Under the pieces are notes generated by a model. It did no database searches. It saw nothing but the letters and a program-made list of their open reading frames with translations, and was not told the origin of the DNA. From an uncultured Robinsoniella sp. (lineage in GTDB: Bacteria > Bacillota > Clostridia > Lachnospirales > Lachnospiraceae): a stretch of 64,000 nucleotides of DNA. Shown here piece after piece: positions 61,372-64,000 of the stretch. The first letter of the stretch is position 1, and each line of letters opens with the position of its first letter. A program made the translations under genes and the position numbers. The stretch spans positions 1-64,000 of the forward strand of contig UQCR01000001.1 of the NCBI GenBank assembly GCA_900539655.1. Reading direction: 5' to 3'.

Positions 61372-64000
61372 ATGAATTTTACACATTTACATGTCCATAC
61401 AGAGTATAGTCTGCTGGATGGATCGAATAAGATAAAAGAATATGTAGCAAGAGTTAAGGAATTAGGCATGAACAGTGCGGCGATTACAGACCACGGCGTT
61501 ATGTACGGCGTAATCGATTTTTACCGGGCAGCAAAAGAAGCGGGCATTAACCCTGTTATCGGCTGTGAAGTATATGTTGCACCTAATTCCAGATTCGATA
61601 AAGAAGCGGCCGGGGGCGATGACAGATATTACCACCTGGTCCTTTTAGCGGAGAACAATATAGGTTACAGCAACCTTATGAAAATTGTTTCAAAAGGATT
61701 CGTGGAAGGGTTTTATTACAAACCACGTGTGGATATGGAAGTTCTGGAGACTTACAGCGAGGGGATTATAGCGCTCAGTGCCTGCCTTGCAGGAGAAGTG
61801 CAGAAATATATTGTACGTGGAATGTATGAGGATGCAAAAAAAGCGGCACTCCGTTATGAGGGGATCTTTGGAAAAGGAAATTACTTCCTGGAACTTCAGG
61901 ATCATGGAATTCCGGAACAGAAGATGGTAAATCCCCAACTGCTGCGTATGAGTAAAGAGCTGGACATTGGCCTGGTGGCAACCAATGATGTTCACTATAC
62001 CTACGCAGAAGATGAATCCCCCCATGATATCCTGCTTTGTATCCAGACTGCAAAAAAGCTGGATGACGAAGACCGTATGCGCTATGAGGGGGGACAGTAT
62101 TATGTGAAATCCCCGGAGGAAATGTCCAATTTATTCCCCTATGCGCCGGAAGCATTGGAGAATACACAGAAAATTGCGGACAGGTGCCACGTAGATATTG
62201 AGTTCGGAGTCACAAAGCTTCCGAAATATGATGTACCGGAAGGTTATACTTCCTGGGAATACCTGAATAAACTCTGCTTTGACGGCATGGATGAACGTTA
62301 TCAGCCGGTAACAGAAGACTTAAGGACGCGTCTGGAATATGAGCTTGGGATCATCAGGGAAATGGGGTATGTGGATTATTTCCTGATCGTCTGGGACTTT
62401 ATTAAATATGCCAAGGATCATGATATCATTGTAGGACCGGGACGTGGGTCGGCTGCGGGAAGCCTTGTTTCCTATACGCTTGGAATCACCACTCTGGATC
62501 CTATTAAATATAGTCTGCTGTTTGAACGTTTCCTGAATCCGGAACGAGTTTCAATGCCCGATATTGACGTGGATTTCTGTTTCGAAAGAAGACAGGAAGT
62601 CATAGATTATGTAGTTGAAAAATACGGTAAAGACCGGGTGGTGCAGATCGTTACGTTTGGTACTATGGCTGCGAGAGGAGTAATCCGGGATGTGGGCCGT
62701 GTTATGGATCTGTCTTATGCCTTGGTGGATTCCATTGCAAAAATGATACCCAACGAATTAAATATTACCATAGATAAAGCACTGGTCATGAATGGCGAGT
62801 TTAAGAGCCTGTATGAGTCTGATCCCCAGGTTAAGACGCTGATCGATATGTCAAAACGGCTGGAGGGCTTGCCGAGGCATACTTCCATGCATGCTGCAGG
62901 AGTTGTAATCAGCCAGAAATCCGTAGATGAATACGTACCACTTTCCAGAGCGTCTGACGGTTCCATTACCACCCAGTTTACCATGACCACGCTGGAGGAG
63001 CTTGGTCTTCTTAAGATGGACTTTCTTGGGCTTCGTACCCTGACGGTAATCCAGAATGCAGTGCGTCTGGCTGAAAAGAGCGCAGGAAAAAGTCTGGATA
63101 TGGACAAGATTGATTATAACGACAAAGAAGTATTGGATTCTATCGGAACCGGAAGGACCGAAGGTGTGTTCCAGCTGGAAAGCGGCGGTATGAAGAGCTT
63201 TATGAAAGAATTAAAGCCTCAGAGCCTGGAAGATATCATAGCCGGAATATCCCTGTACCGTCCTGGTCCTATGGATTTTATTCCCCAGTACATCCGGGGC
63301 AAGAATAATCCGGACAGCATCGCATACGACTGCCCCCAGCTGGAATCCATTCTGGAGCCCACCTATGGCTGTATCGTTTATCAGGAACAGGTTATGCAGA
63401 TTGTACGTGACCTGGGAGGATACACCCTGGGGCGAAGCGATCTGCTGCGCCGTGCCATGTCTAAGAAAAAGGCATCAGTTATGGAGAAAGAGCGCCAGAA
63501 TTTCGTCTATGGAAATGAAGCAGAAGGCGTTGCCGGCTGTATAAATAATGGAATTGATGAAAAAATTGCAAATAAGATCTATGACGATATGATCGATTTT
63601 GCAAAGTATGCCTTTAACAAATCCCATGCTGCTGCGTACGGTGTGGTTTCTTACCAGACAGCGTATCTGAAGTATTATTATCCGGTAGAATTTATGGCGG
63701 CGCTTATGACTTCTGTCATTGATAACCCCACTAAGGTATCGGAATATATCCTGACCTGCCGCCAGATGGGAATTGATATTCTTCCCCCGGACATTAATGT
63801 AGGAGAAAGTGCGTTTTCAGTAGATGGCAAATCCATCCGTTACGGGCTGTCTGCAATCAAAAGTGTCGGAAAGCCGGTAATTGAAGCAATTGTATCTGAG
63901 CGTATGCAAAGAGGTCCCTATAAGTCTTTAAAAGATTTTATAGAGAGGCTGTCGGGGAAAGAAGTGAACAAACGAACCATTGAAAGCTTTATTAAAGCAG
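61372..64000 (+). CDS. dnaE: DNA polymerase III alpha subunit (DnaE), partial
   Basis: The first 876 codons of a DnaE-type replicative polymerase are present; the frame is open to the window's end, so the 3' part is missing. The N-terminal PHP domain shows LHVHTEYSLLDG and AITDHGVMYG; the polymerase core shows GPGRGSAAGSLVSYTL, MPDIDVDFCFERRQEVIDY (catalytic aspartates) and YRPGPMDFIP. The PHP domain directly at the N-terminus marks DnaE rather than PolC. GAGG precedes the ATG at 61372. Confidence 0.95.
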   Translation, partial: MNFTHLHVHTEYSLLDGSNKIKEYVARVKELGMNSAAITDHGVMYGVIDFYRAAKEAGINPVIGCEVYVAPNSRFDKEAAGGDDRYYHLVLLAENNIGYSNLMKIVSKGFVEGFYYKPRVDMEVLETYSEGIIALSACLAGEVQKYIVRGMYEDAKKAALRYEGIFGKGNYFLELQDHGIPEQKMVNPQLLRMSKELDIGLVATNDVHYTYAEDESPHDILLCIQTAKKLDDEDRMRYEGGQYYVKSPEEMSNLFPYAPEALENTQKIADRCHVDIEFGVTKLPKYDVPEGYTSWEYLNKLCFDGMDERYQPVTEDLRTRLEYELGIIREMGYVDYFLIVWDFIKYAKDHDIIVGPGRGSAAGSLVSYTLGITTLDPIKYSLLFERFLNPERVSMPDIDVDFCFERRQEVIDYVVEKYGKDRVVQIVTFGTMAARGVIRDVGRVMDLSYALVDSIAKMIPNELNITIDKALVMNGEFKSLYESDPQVKTLIDMSKRLEGLPRHTSMHAAGVVISQKSVDEYVPLSRASDGSITTQFTMTTLEELGLLKMDFLGLRTLTVIQNAVRLAEKSAGKSLDMDKIDYNDKEVLDSIGTGRTEGVFQLESGGMKSFMKELKPQSLEDIIAGISLYRPGPMDFIPQYIRGKNNPDSIAYDCPQLESILEPTYGCIVYQEQVMQIVRDLGGYTLGRSDLLRRAMSKKKASVMEKERQNFVYGNEAEGVAGCINNGIDEKIANKIYDDMIDFAKYAFNKSHAAAYGVVSYQTAYLKYYYPVEFMAALMTSVIDNPTKVSEYILTCRQMGIDILPPDINVGESAFSVDGKSIRYGLSAIKSVGKPVIEAIVSERMQRGPYKSLKDFIERLSGKEVNKRTIESFIKA

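Overview
The window looks like a chromosomal segment of a low-to-middle GC, spore-forming Firmicute, most likely a Lachnospiraceae-type gut clostridium. The reasons are SpoVG and SpoVT, Spo0A-box-like sites, DnaD/DnaI-type replication genes, AGGAGG-type ribosome binding sites, TTGACA/TATAAT promoters with 17-base spacing, and the glgC-glgD pair. No phage, transposase, CRISPR array or rRNA was seen. One tRNA (Gln, anticodon CTG) is present. Species cannot be fixed from the sequence alone. Annotation is by reading motifs; no database search was run.

Layout. 1-10.4 kb: a small [2Fe-2S] protein behind a Fur-like box, an ABC exporter pair, an AI-2E family permease, a DUF368 lipid-carrier translocase, two half-size chromate transporters, MetY, and a YhaO/YhaN-like nuclease/ATPase pair. 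10.4-15.9 kb (minus strand): bacteriohemerythrin, PRPP synthetase, DnaI-like and DnaD-like proteins, then a 200-base cluster of DnaA boxes with Spo0A-like boxes, then murC. 16-19.2 kb: glgC-glgD-spoVG behind Spo0A-like boxes. 19.3-25.9 kb: a LacI-ribokinase fusion divergent from a nucleoside hydrolase and a three-gene sugar-type ABC importer.

26.4-40.8 kb is a large carbohydrate locus resembling L-ascorbate (ula) utilisation. It holds UlaG lactonase, PTS EIIA, a creatininase-family enzyme, a HAD phosphatase, EIIC, EIIB, a UROD-family protein, a DeoR regulator, a membrane protein, HPr and EI. A SorC regulator and a three-gene minus-strand unit (UlaE-type epimerase, a predicted propeller protein, UlaF-type epimerase) follow. 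It carries its own complete PTS phosphorelay, two tandem-repeat arrays and recognisable operators, but no UlaD decarboxylase. This is the best candidate in the window for an incompletely described system.

41-64 kb is mostly housekeeping: pth-mfd, a PrsA/SurA-like lipoprotein, a membrane-bound phosphoesterase, a small alarmone synthetase, a two-component system, spoVT, an M15 peptidase, pncB, a CDF transporter, tRNA-Gln, an acyl-ACP thioesterase, a CvfB-like S1 protein, RidA, a methyltransferase, a CPBP protease and the 5' part of dnaE, which runs off the window. Palindromes built on AGAGCGTGT recur in several intergenic gaps.
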